A stretch of DNA of 35,294 nt. Origin: Oscillospiraceae bacterium (lineage in GTDB: Bacteria > Bacillota > Clostridia > Oscillospirales > CAG-272). The notes under the pieces were generated by a model. It saw nothing but the letters and a program-made list of their open reading frames with translations, did no database searches and had not been told where the DNA came from. The stretch spans positions 1 to 35,294 of the forward strand of contig SVSW01000012.1 in the NCBI GenBank assembly GCA_015064095.1. Reading direction: 5' to 3'. Position numbers and translations under genes: made by a program. Of the stretch, positions 9,207 to 16,680 are shown in pieces (the stretch's first letter is position 1; every line of letters starts with the position of its first letter).

Positions 9207-11056
9207 TTTGGATTGTAAGTCGTTACTATTTCTTTGACCAAGGCGCGAATATCGCTGTTTTCATCGAATGCGGCTTTTTTAAGCTCATCAAGCTGGGAAT
9301 AGAATTTATCCTCGTCGATATCTATCGGTTTGCCGATATGTATCAAACGGTTCGCCGTGCTTTTAAGCCCTTCCTCCGACATCAAAAGCTCCTCATAAAG
9401 CTTCTCGCCGGGTCGAAGCCCCGTGAACTCGATCTTTATATCCTCATACGGGCGATATCCAGAAAGACGGATCAAATTTTCCGCAAGCTCAACTATCTTC
9501 ATCGGCTTGCCCATGTCAAGCACGAAGATCTCGCCACCTCTGGCATATGCCGCAGCCTGAAGAACAAGGGAAACAGCCTCCGGAATAGTCATAAAATATC
9601 TTATTATGCGCTTATCCGTAACGGTAACCGGTCCGCCGTTTTCTATCTGCTTCTCGAAAAGCGGTATAACGCTTCCGTTCGAGCCGAGCACGTTTCCGAA
9701 ACGTACTATCATAAACTCCGTTTTTGAATGGCGGCTCTTGGTCTGCACGATCATCTCGCACATGCGCTTGCTTGCTCCCATGATATTCGTGGGGTTGACC
9801 GCCTTGTCGGTTGAGATAAGAAGGAACTTTTTCGCTCCGTATTTATCTGCCATCGAAACGGTGTTATAAGTTCCGAAGACGTTATTCTTGATCGCCTCGC
9901 GCGGGCTGTCCTCCATAAGAGGAACGTGCTTGTGCGCCGCCGCGTGATAAACTATTTCGGGACGGAATTCGGAGAATACCTCCTCAAGTCTTATGGGATC
10001 GCGAACCGATCCTATAAGCGCCGTGATATCAAGATCCGGGTGATCTGTTTTAAGCTCGTTCAGGATATCGTATGCATTGTTCTCATATATGTCGAATATA
10101 ATGAGCTTTTTCGGATTATGCTTGGCAAGCTGACGGCAAAGCTCACTTCCGATCGAGCCGCCGCCGCCCGTTACAAGAATGACCTTGTTCTCGACGTATC
10201 TCATAATACTGTCAAGATCGACCCTTATAGGCTCGCGCCCGAGCAGGTCCTCAACATTGATGCGGCGAACCTTTGAGGCTATCGGCTTTCCGTCATCTAT
10301 CATATTGTCAAGTGACGGCAGGGTGTGGACCTCGCAACCGGTTTTTGTGCAGATCTCATATATCTTCGCACGCTCGACCGACGGGATTGAGGGTATCGCA
10401 ACTATTATACGGTCGATATTATATTTCTCTGCATTTTCTATTATCGAATCTCTGCCGCCGACGACATTGATGCCGTGGATCATCTTTCCGATCTTTTCCT
10501 CGCTGTCGTCAATAACGCAAACAGCCTTTTGATCGGAGAATGCATCGTTTGATATCATGTCGTGGATCAGCATATTTCCGGCAGTTCCCGCGCCGATTAT
10601 CATTACACGGCGAGAGGCCGCTTTCCCACGCGCCCTTTGCACGTGCTTTTTTGAAAGCCAACCTATCAGCAGCTTTTCGCTGATTACAAAAATAAGCGCT
10701 ATAAGACCCGCAAAGAAATAAACCGGGAAAGAAAATCTTTCGTGCTTCACTATCTCTATCATGGTCATTGCGTGAACCACCATGAAGATCAGGAATGCAA
10801 ATATTGTGGCAAGTGACAGCTTAACACCATCCGTAACGCGTGCATATTGCCACATAACACGGTAGATACCGAAAATATAATATATCCCAACAAGTATCAC
10901 AGCGATCATCGGAACGCCGCAAAGATACCCGTAATAGTCTATATTTACCGCGTGATTTTCTATTGAAAACGTGAAAACAGACAAAAACAGAGCCGCCGAG
11001 GCGAGGATCGCATCGATCATAGCCTTTATCAAGGTCTTGATTGTTCCCTTGTTCAA
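9203..11056 (-). CDS. membrane-bound nucleotide-sugar 4,6-dehydratase, CapD/FlaA1/PglF type
   Basis: This 617-aa protein starts with four to five membrane helices (residues about 10-135). A first Rossmann domain follows (RRVMIIGAGTAGNMLI near 150), then the catalytic short-chain dehydrogenase domain with NAD motif VTGGGGSIGSELCRQL near 295. The catalytic segment STDKAVNPTNIMGASKR carries Met-x3-Lys instead of Tyr-x3-Lys, as in WbpM/PglF-type UDP-GlcNAc 4,6-dehydratases. These enzymes make 4-keto-6-deoxy sugars for surface glycans or protein glycosylation. The start is TTG at 11056, with GGAGGT six nt upstream. The gene stands alone, without glycosyltransferase neighbours. The exact sugar substrate cannot be read from sequence. 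Confidence 0.9.
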   Translation of the reverse strand: MNKGTIKTLIKAMIDAILASAALFLSVFTFSIENHAVNIDYYGYLCGVPMIAVILVGIYYIFGIYRVMWQYARVTDGVKLSLATIFAFLIFMVVHAMTMIEIVKHERFSFPVYFFAGLIALIFVISEKLLIGWLSKKHVQRARGKAASRRVMIIGAGTAGNMLIHDMISNDAFSDQKAVCVIDDSEEKIGKMIHGINVVGGRDSIIENAEKYNIDRIIVAIPSIPSVERAKIYEICTKTGCEVHTLPSLDNMIDDGKPIASKVRRINVEDLLGREPIRVDLDSIMRYVENKVILVTGGGGSIGSELCRQLAKHNPKKLIIFDIYENNAYDILNELKTDHPDLDITALIGSVRDPIRLEEVFSEFRPEIVYHAAAHKHVPLMEDSPREAIKNNVFGTYNTVSMADKYGAKKFLLISTDKAVNPTNIMGASKRMCEMIVQTKSRHSKTEFMIVRFGNVLGSNGSVIPLFEKQIENGGPVTVTDKRIIRYFMTIPEAVSLVLQAAAYARGGEIFVLDMGKPMKIVELAENLIRLSGYRPYEDIKIEFTGLRPGEKLYEELLMSEEGLKSTANRLIHIGKPIDIDEDKFYSQLDELKKAAFDENSDIRALVKEIVTTYNPK

Positions 11057-11099
11057 AACTTTACCTCCAAATTGATGTTATTAGAGTACAAGCTACATT

Positions 11100-11128
11100 A
11101 GTATACCATGAATGCGACCTAATTGCAA
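11100..11128 (-). promoter_or_regulatory. sigma-A promoter for the dehydratase gene
   Basis: On the minus strand TTGCAA (11123-11128), 17 nt, TATACT (11100-11105), about 40 nt before the start codon. Confidence 0.8.
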
Positions 11129-11198
11129 CAGTTTTTACGAAAAATCGGTATTTTAGACAAAATACGGCGGGATTTTAACGATAATGCACCGGTCTTTT

Positions 11199-11567
11199 TC
11201 AGCGCCTTGGACGGCTTTTGAAGATCAGCGCTGCAAGGAATCCCGCGCAAAGCGCGGCTGCCGTACCGCCTGCGGCGGCAGTCAAGCTCCCGGTCAGCGC
11301 GCCGAGTATTCCGTTTTCCTCGACCGCCTTTTTGACTCCCTTTGAGATAAGAAAGCCAAAGCCCGAAAGCGGCGTGGTTGCTCCTGCGCCCGCGAACTCG
11401 GCAAGCGGCGCATAAAGCCCGATCGCACCGAGAAATACTCCGAGCACGACATAAAGCACAAGGATACGCGCAGGCGTCAGCTTGGTCTTGTCGATCAGTA
11501 TCTGAGCCGCGACGCAAAAAAGTCCGCCGACGGCGAATGCCATTATCAGTTTTATTACTATATCCAT
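11199..11567 (-). CDS. spoVAE: stage V sporulation protein AE (SpoVAEb type)
   Basis: This 122-aa polytopic protein contains the SpoVAE hallmark LIDKTKLTPARILVLYVVLG, then APLAEFAGAGATTPLSGFG, then ENGILGALTGSL. It has three to four membrane segments. SpoVA proteins form the inner forespore membrane channel that moves dipicolinic acid into the forespore and releases it in germination. The ATG at 11567 is chosen because GAGGT lies just upstream and it follows the spoVAD stop by one nt; the upstream in-frame TTG lies inside spoVAD. It is the last gene of a two-gene unit. The usual third core partner, spoVAC, is not in this window. Confidence 0.95.
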   Translation of the reverse strand: MDIVIKLIMAFAVGGLFCVAAQILIDKTKLTPARILVLYVVLGVFLGAIGLYAPLAEFAGAGATTPLSGFGFLISKGVKKAVEENGILGALTGSLTAAAGGTAAALCAGFLAALIFKSRPRR

Positions 11568-11568
11568 T

Positions 11569-12555
11569 TTAGACCTCAAATCTTAAAAGATGTGCGATGC
11601 CGGGTATAGAAAGCCCCTGCTGAAGACTTGAGGGGCTCATCATAGCCCCCGTTCCGAGGAATAAAACACGCCTAAGCTCCCCGCGCGCTATCTTCGGTAA
11701 AACGTACGATGCAAGCACCGCCGCGGAGCAACCGCAGCCCGAGCCTCCGCTGTGAACGTCCTGAGTTTCCTTGCTGTATATCATCATTCCGCAATCGCAG
11801 AGAACGTGCGAGATATCGTAGCCCTCAACGCGCATAAGCCCGCAAAGTATCGAATATCCCTCGTGCCCGAGATCTCCCGTCAGTATCATGTCAAAATCCC
11901 GAGGCTCGCTTCCGCTTGCTTTAAAATACCTTGTCAGTGTTGAAATAACGGCAGGTGTCATCGCAGCTCCCATGTTTGAAGCGTCGTTTATTCCCTTTTC
12001 GATCGGTATACCCGGCATTGCCTCCTTTATTTTGACATCGCCGCCCCGACCCACGATAAACGCGCCCGCTCCCGTGACCGTCCACTGAGCGGTCGGTGCT
12101 CTTTGACCTCCGTACTCCGTCGGCATTCTGTATTGGCGCTCAGCCGAGCAGTTATGCGACGAGGTAACGGCCGCTGCTCGCTCGAATATTCCCGTGCTCG
12201 TCAACGTCGCTGCCAGCATTATTCCCTCTGCTGCCGTGGAGCATGCTCCGTAAAGGCCGAAATACGGTATCCCGTATGCCAGCATACCGTATGCCGATCC
12301 AACGCACTGATTCAAAAGATCTCCCGCAAAAAGTGCGTCTATATCGTGCGATTTCAGCTTGCCCTTTAAAAGCGCCGTGGAGAGTGCGCGGCGCTGCATC
12401 TCGCTTTCGGCTTTTTCCCAAGTATCCATGCCGAAGCTGTCGTCAGGATCGTGCATATCGAAAAAGCTGCCGATGGGTCCCTCGTGCTCTCGCCCTCCGA
12501 CCACCGATGCCGACGCTATGACGGAAGTATCAAGCTTTATTATTTTGTCACTCAT
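11569..12555 (-). CDS. spoVAD: stage V sporulation protein AD
   Basis: A 328-aa soluble, thiolase-fold protein that binds dipicolinic acid in the SpoVA complex on the forespore membrane. Recognisable segments are VVGGREHEGPIGSFFD near the N-terminus, LYGACSTAAEGIMLAA, TSSHNCSAERQYRMPTEYGG, GDLGHEGYSILCGLM and HSGGSGCGCSAAVLASYVLP. The length matches the family (B. subtilis about 338 aa). The ATG at 12555 has GAGG upstream. It heads a two-gene transcript with spoVAE and is divergent from udp. In Bacillus the operon is driven by sigma-G in the forespore; a candidate sigma-G promoter is listed separately. Confidence 0.96.
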   Translation of the reverse strand: MSDKIIKLDTSVIASASVVGGREHEGPIGSFFDMHDPDDSFGMDTWEKAESEMQRRALSTALLKGKLKSHDIDALFAGDLLNQCVGSAYGMLAYGIPYFGLYGACSTAAEGIMLAATLTSTGIFERAAAVTSSHNCSAERQYRMPTEYGGQRAPTAQWTVTGAGAFIVGRGGDVKIKEAMPGIPIEKGINDASNMGAAMTPAVISTLTRYFKASGSEPRDFDMILTGDLGHEGYSILCGLMRVEGYDISHVLCDCGMMIYSKETQDVHSGGSGCGCSAAVLASYVLPKIARGELRRVLFLGTGAMMSPSSLQQGLSIPGIAHLLRFEV

Positions 12556-12611
12556 AAAAACCTCTGATTTGCTTTTTTTAATATTATTTCACGCAAAAAG
12601 AACAATATCCC

Positions 12612-12640
12612 TTGTTGACCCCAAAAAAATATGATATAAT
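12612..12640 (+). promoter_or_regulatory. probable sigma-A promoter for udp
   Basis: TTGTTG (12612-12617), 17 nt, TATAAT (12635-12640). The -35 is weak. The alternative TTGACC (12615-12620) would leave a 14-nt spacer, which is too short. Confidence 0.6.
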
Positions 12641-12664
12641 AAATTCAGTAAATAATTTTCATTC
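12635..12664 (-). promoter_or_regulatory. candidate sigma-G promoter for spoVAD
   Basis: On the minus strand GAATG (12660-12664) is followed after 18 nt by TATTATA (12635-12641). This matches the forespore sigma-G pattern GNATR-N18-CATNHTA except for its first -10 base. It overlaps the -10 box of the udp promoter on the other strand. A second weaker possibility (GGATA, then AATATTA 20 nt later) lies nearer the gene. The call rests on the pattern and the known biology of spoVA. Confidence 0.35.
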
Positions 12665-12674
12665 GGAGGAAAAT

Positions 12675-13445
12675 ATGCTCGATTCTCATGCCGAACAGTT
12701 CCACCTTAAATGCTATCCCGGTCAGCTTGGGGAATATTGCCTTTTGCCCGGCGATCCCGGAAGATGCGAAAAAATAGCAAAATATTTTGATGAGCCCGAA
12801 TTTTTATCGTCAAACCGCGAATTTACCATCTACCGCGGGTATATTTGCGGCGAACGCGTTTGCGTTTGCTCAACGGGTATCGGCGGTCCGTCAGCCGCGA
12901 TCGCCGTTGAGGAGCTTGCCGCCTGCGGCGTTAAGAACTTTATACGCATCGGCACTTGCGGCGGCATTGATACGAAGGTTCGCCCCGGCGATATCGTTAT
13001 TGCAACGGGGGCTGTGCGTCAGGACGGCACATCTCACGAATACGCTCCGCCTGAATTCCCCGCCGTTGCGGATTTTGAGCTGACCTCGGCACTCGTTGCC
13101 GCGGCAAAAAATCTCGGTATCCCCTCTCACACCGGTATCGTTCAAAGCAAAGACTCCTTTTACGGGCAGCATTCGCCGTCGCGCATGCCGACGGCAGGCG
13201 CACTGCTTGAAAAATGGGAGGCTTGGCGACGACTCCACGTACTCGCGTCCGAAATGGAGGCGTCAACGGTATACACGGTCTGCGCCTCTCTCGGCCTTGC
13301 GGCATCATCGGTCTTTCATGTCATTTGGAATCAGGAGAGAGCCGCACAGTTTCCGGACGAAAAGGAAGATCACGACACAGACCGTGCGGTACGCTGCGGT
13401 GTAGAGGCACTGCGCATAATGATATCCGAAAAAAACACGAAATAA
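12675..13445 (+). CDS. udp: uridine phosphorylase
   Basis: A 256-aa enzyme of the PNP/Udp family that splits uridine with phosphate to uracil and ribose-1-phosphate for pyrimidine salvage. Family features in order: LLPGDPGRCEKIA (phosphate site) near residue 23, REFTIYRG, VCSTGIGGPSAAIAVEELAA, RIGTCGGI, then SVRxDG-like AVRQDGTSHEYAPPEFPAVA. The Udp-type nucleoside site SEMEAST follows. The Glu-Met-Glu and the EFPAVADFE segment favour uridine phosphorylase over DeoD purine phosphorylase. The ATG at 12675 has CGGAGGA seven nt upstream. It is a single gene; I see no strong hairpin terminator after it, only A/T-rich sequence. Confidence 0.92.
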   Translation: MLDSHAEQFHLKCYPGQLGEYCLLPGDPGRCEKIAKYFDEPEFLSSNREFTIYRGYICGERVCVCSTGIGGPSAAIAVEELAACGVKNFIRIGTCGGIDTKVRPGDIVIATGAVRQDGTSHEYAPPEFPAVADFELTSALVAAAKNLGIPSHTGIVQSKDSFYGQHSPSRMPTAGALLEKWEAWRRLHVLASEMEASTVYTVCASLGLAASSVFHVIWNQERAAQFPDEKEDHDTDRAVRCGVEALRIMISEKNTK

Positions 13446-13472
13446 AATATAATATTTTTTATATATTATATC

Positions 13473-13501
13473 TTGACAATTTTTGACGCGTATGTTATCA
13501 T
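13473..13501 (+). promoter_or_regulatory. sigma-A promoter for the first SH3 lipoprotein gene
   Basis: TTGACA (13473-13478), 17 nt, TATCAT (13496-13501), followed by a 50-nt leader with AAAGGAG before the ATG. Confidence 0.85.
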
Positions 13502-13550
13502 AATATCAAATACAAAATAGAGGGAATTTTAAAAAGGAGAAAACAAAAAA

Positions 13551-14204
13551 ATGAAGAAGATCATCTCAACAGTTCTTGCGGTTATCATGCTCTTTTCACT
13601 CGCAGCTCTTGTCGGTTGTGCAGGCTGCAACGAGCCCATGCCCGAATTCGAAACGGTTAACGAAACGGTTTATGCAACAGCCAGCGTTCGCGTTCGTTCC
13701 ACACCTTCGGTCGATACCGACGATAACATCGTCGTGACCCTTACAAAGGGACAGGCAATCGTCCGCACAGGATACAACGAGGAGTGGAGCCGTGTGCTTT
13801 ACGAGGGCGAGGTTTGCTATATTTCATCAAGATATCTGACCACCGAGAAGCCTTCTGATTATGTAGAGCCCTCCACGACAGGCGGCAACGATACCAACGA
13901 TGATGAGACTGTTCCCGATGAAGACTTCACGGCTTGCGACAACGAGGTTCTCTACGTTGCATGGCAGCAGGACGGAGTATGGCTCAAGAGCGGAACCGTC
14001 AATATTTATTCGGAAGCCAATTTCTCCGCAAAGGACGGAGTTCTCAATATCGGAACAAAGGTAACGCGCGTTGCCGTATACTATGAAACCGAGGGTGAGA
14101 TCACGGGTCTTTCGAAGATACTTGTCGGCGATAAGACGTGCTATATCTCCAACAGAGCTCTCAGCGAGATCGATTACACAGCACTCGCAGATACAACAAA
14201 TTAA
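13551..14204 (+). CDS. SH3-domain lipoprotein
   Basis: A 217-aa exported lipoprotein. The first 23 residues are a signal peptide ending in a lipobox, ALVGC, so the mature protein is anchored to the outer face of the membrane at Cys23. Residues about 40-100 form a bacterial SH3 (SH3b) domain: ATASVRVRSTPS, then a GQAIVRTG turn, then WSRVLYEGEVCYISSRYL. A Thr/Asp-rich linker and a second, looser beta-rich repeat with a similar ending (KTCYISNRAL) follow. SH3b domains usually bind peptidoglycan or peptides at the wall; the ligand here is unknown. It has its own promoter and terminator. The next gene is a shorter paralogue. Confidence 0.85.
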   Translation: MKKIISTVLAVIMLFSLAALVGCAGCNEPMPEFETVNETVYATASVRVRSTPSVDTDDNIVVTLTKGQAIVRTGYNEEWSRVLYEGEVCYISSRYLTTEKPSDYVEPSTTGGNDTNDDETVPDEDFTACDNEVLYVAWQQDGVWLKSGTVNIYSEANFSAKDGVLNIGTKVTRVAVYYETEGEITGLSKILVGDKTCYISNRALSEIDYTALADTTN

Positions 14205-14205
14205 A

Positions 14206-14235
14206 ATAAAAGGCTTGCCAAAGGCAAGCCTTTTT
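14206..14235 (+). terminator. terminator after the first SH3 lipoprotein gene
   Basis: AGGCTTGCC (14211-14219) pairs with GGCAAGCCT (14223-14231), followed by a T run. The next start codon is only 11 nt beyond the T run. Confidence 0.9.
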
Positions 14236-14245
14236 GAAAAAAGAT

Positions 14246-14650
14246 ATGAAAAAATTTAAACTTACGATTATTATAACTATTGCCCTTTTGGGCGTGTCAA
14301 TGCTTTTCTCCTGCGCTCAATGCTCACAGGATCCCGTTACCGAAGAGCCCGCAGAAACCACCACGGCCTCGGGAGTTGAGATAGTCACAGTTCCCGATCA
14401 AAAGGTTTACGTATATTATGATCTGAACGGCGACGGCGTTTGCGACGATGGCGTTATTCTCAATCTGCGCCGTGAGCCCGATAATAATGCCGCGCTGGCG
14501 CTAACCTTGCCGCGAGGCACTGAGCTTACGCGCACGGGCATTTCCTATGACAACAAAAAATACGGATCCGGTTGGAGCAGGGTCGTATACGAGGGCGAAA
14601 TATATTACGCGCGAAACGATTGGCTCTCAACAACAGATCCGGGTAAATAA
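14246..14650 (+). CDS. small SH3-domain lipoprotein, paralogue of the preceding gene
   Basis: A 134-aa lipoprotein. The signal peptide begins MKKFKLTIIITIALLG and ends in the lipobox MLFSC, with the anchor Cys near residue 22. Residues about 50-130 form one SH3b-type domain: VILNLRREPDNNAA, LPRGTELTRTG, SGWSRVVYEGEIYYARNDWL. The WSRV(L/V)YEGE motif is shared with the upstream gene, so the pair arose by duplication. The ATG at 14246 is the only reasonable start: an upstream in-frame TTG falls in the terminator T run. No good Shine-Dalgarno sequence is present and no separate promoter is clear, so expression probably depends on read-through past the terminator and may be low. Confidence 0.75.
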   Translation: MKKFKLTIIITIALLGVSMLFSCAQCSQDPVTEEPAETTTASGVEIVTVPDQKVYVYYDLNGDGVCDDGVILNLRREPDNNAALALTLPRGTELTRTGISYDNKKYGSGWSRVVYEGEIYYARNDWLSTTDPGK

Positions 14651-14677
14651 AAAAAAGCACCGTGAAGGTGCTTTTTT
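14651..14677. terminator. bidirectional terminator
   Basis: AAAAAAGCACC (14651-14661) pairs with GGTGCTTTTTT (14667-14677). It ends the SH3 lipoprotein transcript from the left and the five-gene operon from the right, overlapping that operon's last stop codon. Confidence 0.9.
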
Positions 14678-15221
14678 ATTTGCGTTCTATGCGAAGTCTG
14701 TCCCGCAGTACAAATATATAATATGTAATAAGTTTTGAAAGTGCGAAATCGTACAAAACGAAAACGGCATTTCCGAGCGCGTAAGCTATTGCAATATTCG
14801 CGCCGCGCGAGAGCGACGGAATGAGCAAAAGGTCAACACCGGGGAAAAATGACGAGCATATGAAAAGAAACACCGTCATCAGCACATTAAAAACGAGCAG
14901 CTTTAAAAGATATGAAACGAACGGATTTAAGCGTTCAAGCCTCTGCTTTATTATCGGATAATATCCCGTTAAAATAAAAATCACGGCAGGCAGCTTGTTC
15001 GGTATCAAAAGAAAAGACAAAACGGACACGGCGGCATAAGTCAGCCACGGCCAATTCCCCCCTGCCTCGATAAGAACGACCGCGATCAGTATCGATGCGA
15101 GCATCGCCGCCGTAAGATCCATTACGTCTATGACCGACCCAAGAAAGATCAAAAGGACGGAGAACGCGCACAGTATTGCCGAAAGAGCAAGCTTGCGCGT
15201 ATTTGTCTTCCCCTCTCTCAT
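14676..15221 (-). CDS. polytopic membrane protein, possibly ECF S-component-like
   Basis: A 181-aa, very hydrophobic protein with five to six predicted membrane segments, beginning [20 protein letters not shown]. The basic N-terminus before the first helix, the size, and the [20 protein letters not shown] loop recall small substrate-binding (S) components of ECF transporters. I do not recognise a substrate, and the assignment is tentative. The ATG at 15221 overlaps the stop of the J-domain gene as ATGA, which fixes the start; an upstream in-frame start lies inside that gene. It is the last gene of a five-gene operon. Translational coupling suggests that it works with the J-domain protein or its partners. 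Confidence 0.7.
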   Translation of the reverse strand: MREGKTNTRKLALSAILCAFSVLLIFLGSVIDVMDLTAAMLASILIAVVLIEAGGNWPWLTYAAVSVLSFLLIPNKLPAVIFILTGYYPIIKQRLERLNPFVSYLLKLLVFNVLMTVFLFICSSFFPGVDLLLIPSLSRGANIAIAYALGNAVFVLYDFALSKLITYYIFVLRDRLRIERK

Positions 15222-15808
15222 CGGCAGCACCCGCAAAGGCAATCGGCACACATAAGAGCCGTGCAGATATCGCAAACCGAGCAGCCGGCGCTTTGCGTTG
15301 TGTAACCGCCCGAACGGTTTATATGCGCTGCGAGGTTATCGCGCGCGCTTCTGTATTCATTATTATATGGGTCTTGTGCGCAGGCTTGATCAAAGCAATT
15401 TTTAGCATCGATATAATGCCCGCGGCGCAAAAGCACACAACCGCGAAGAAAATACCACTCAGCATTTCGCTTATCCGAAGAAACAGAGTTGAGCATACTC
15501 TCCGCCACGTCAATTCTGCCCGAATTTATCTCTCGGCGCACCTTTGCATAGAATTCGTCTGTGCTGTGAGAGCCGGGATTGTATCCTGCATATGAGCCGT
15601 TCGTTCCCGTTCCCTTGCCCGAGCGCTCGTTCTTTATGGCATCGTATGCCTCGTTTATTTCCTGCATTTTTTCGGTTGCAAGATCGGCAAGATCAGAATC
15701 GCGATACTTATCGGGGTGATATTTGCGCGCAAGCTCGCGGTATGCCTTTTTTATTTCCTCGTCGCTCGCATCGCGCGAAACGCCGAGTATCTGATATGGG
15801 TCTTTCAC
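15218..15808 (-). CDS. J-domain protein with TPR-like middle and cysteine-rich tail
   Basis: A 196-aa protein. Residues 1-65 are a J domain: [20 protein letters not shown], the HPD tripeptide in [11 protein letters not shown], and EINEAYDAI. Such domains stimulate the ATPase of DnaK. There is no Gly/Phe region or DnaJ zinc domain, so it is a class III J protein. Residues about 85-160 look like one to two TPR units ([20 protein letters not shown]). The last 25 residues contain eight cysteines ([20 protein letters not shown]) and may bind metal or attach to a membrane. The start is GTG at 15808, overlapping the DUF5685 stop as GTGA with AGGA upstream; the stop overlaps the next gene in the same way. 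Confidence 0.88.
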   Translation of the reverse strand: MKDPYQILGVSRDASDEEIKKAYRELARKYHPDKYRDSDLADLATEKMQEINEAYDAIKNERSGKGTGTNGSYAGYNPGSHSTDEFYAKVRREINSGRIDVAESMLNSVSSDKRNAEWYFLRGCVLLRRGHYIDAKNCFDQACAQDPYNNEYRSARDNLAAHINRSGGYTTQSAGCSVCDICTALMCADCLCGCCR

Positions 15809-16665
15809 TTATTTTTGTCCTTTCCTATAACGGCCATGGCGGAATTTCTCATGCCGTAACAGATCATATTTTCAAGTATTGCGAAAACATCGCGTCTTTC
15901 GCCTTCATCAACAAGATCGAGGGCGTTCCTTATTTCGTTAAGCTCTGCCGTGAGCACATCGATCACGGCTTTTTTCTGTTCTTCGGTCGGGCACGCACCG
16001 TAGAGCATTAAAAACGGATTGTACCTTTTTCGCTTTTCGTCGTCCTCGCAGTCGTCAAGCGCATCTACTATATACACCCAGCGTCCTGCATGAGATCCGA
16101 TCTTTCGCGAGATCTTCTTATCGGCGCCGTCATATCCGTGCGAGAGCACGTTTGCCATTATACCGCCGAAAAGATCTGCGGGGCGGTCAACCGTCGGCTC
16201 GCAACGCGCTTCAAGCAAGGACAGCTCGGTGAGCCCCGAATTTATTTGCTCCGAAAGCTCAGCAAGCTCACGCTTCGCTTTTTTGTTGCCCTTTTTGAGG
16301 AAGGCTCTGCCAACTCTTGCGGCAAGCTTTTTTGCGCCCCTTTCGTCATTGACATCGTCCGAAAGCTTTGCGTATGCAAGCAGGACCGATGCCCGTGCCG
16401 TAAAAGCAAGCTCGGGTGATATCTTCATAAAAGGCCGTTTTTTCAGTGGGTGAAGCGCGCAGTGTCCAACATAAAGCTCAGGCGTTTCGCCCGATATCGC
16501 AATACGGCAAAGCAAGGCGAAAACCATGTCATAGCTGAGCGTTGTGCGCGACCTGCAGCCGTAGCACTTGCCCATTGCTCGGCAAAGCCCGCAGTAAGCG
16601 GCGCGATAGTATTCGTCCTCACGCACCTTGAGCTCCGGTTTATAAGCCTTTATATATCCGAACAT
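15805..16665 (-). CDS. DUF5685 family protein
   Basis: A 286-aa, mostly helical soluble protein. The N-terminus, [20 protein letters not shown], and the cysteine cluster that follows (YCGLC, five residues, then CYGC; residues about 24-36) are features I associate with the DUF5685 family, whose function is unknown. A further conserved-looking segment is [20 protein letters not shown] near 160, followed by [19 protein letters not shown]. That Asp-rich stretch resembles polyprenyl-synthase-like helical bundles. The ATG at 16665 has AGGAGGTG upstream. It lies 15 nt after the membrane trigger-factor-like gene and overlaps the J-domain gene by four nt, so it is in the middle of the five-gene operon. 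Confidence 0.8.
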   Translation of the reverse strand: MFGYIKAYKPELKVREDEYYRAAYCGLCRAMGKCYGCRSRTTLSYDMVFALLCRIAISGETPELYVGHCALHPLKKRPFMKISPELAFTARASVLLAYAKLSDDVNDERGAKKLAARVGRAFLKKGNKKAKRELAELSEQINSGLTELSLLEARCEPTVDRPADLFGGIMANVLSHGYDGADKKISRKIGSHAGRWVYIVDALDDCEDDEKRKRYNPFLMLYGACPTEEQKKAVIDVLTAELNEIRNALDLVDEGERRDVFAILENMICYGMRNSAMAVIGKDKNK

Positions 16666-16680
16666 CGCGCCACCTCCTGT

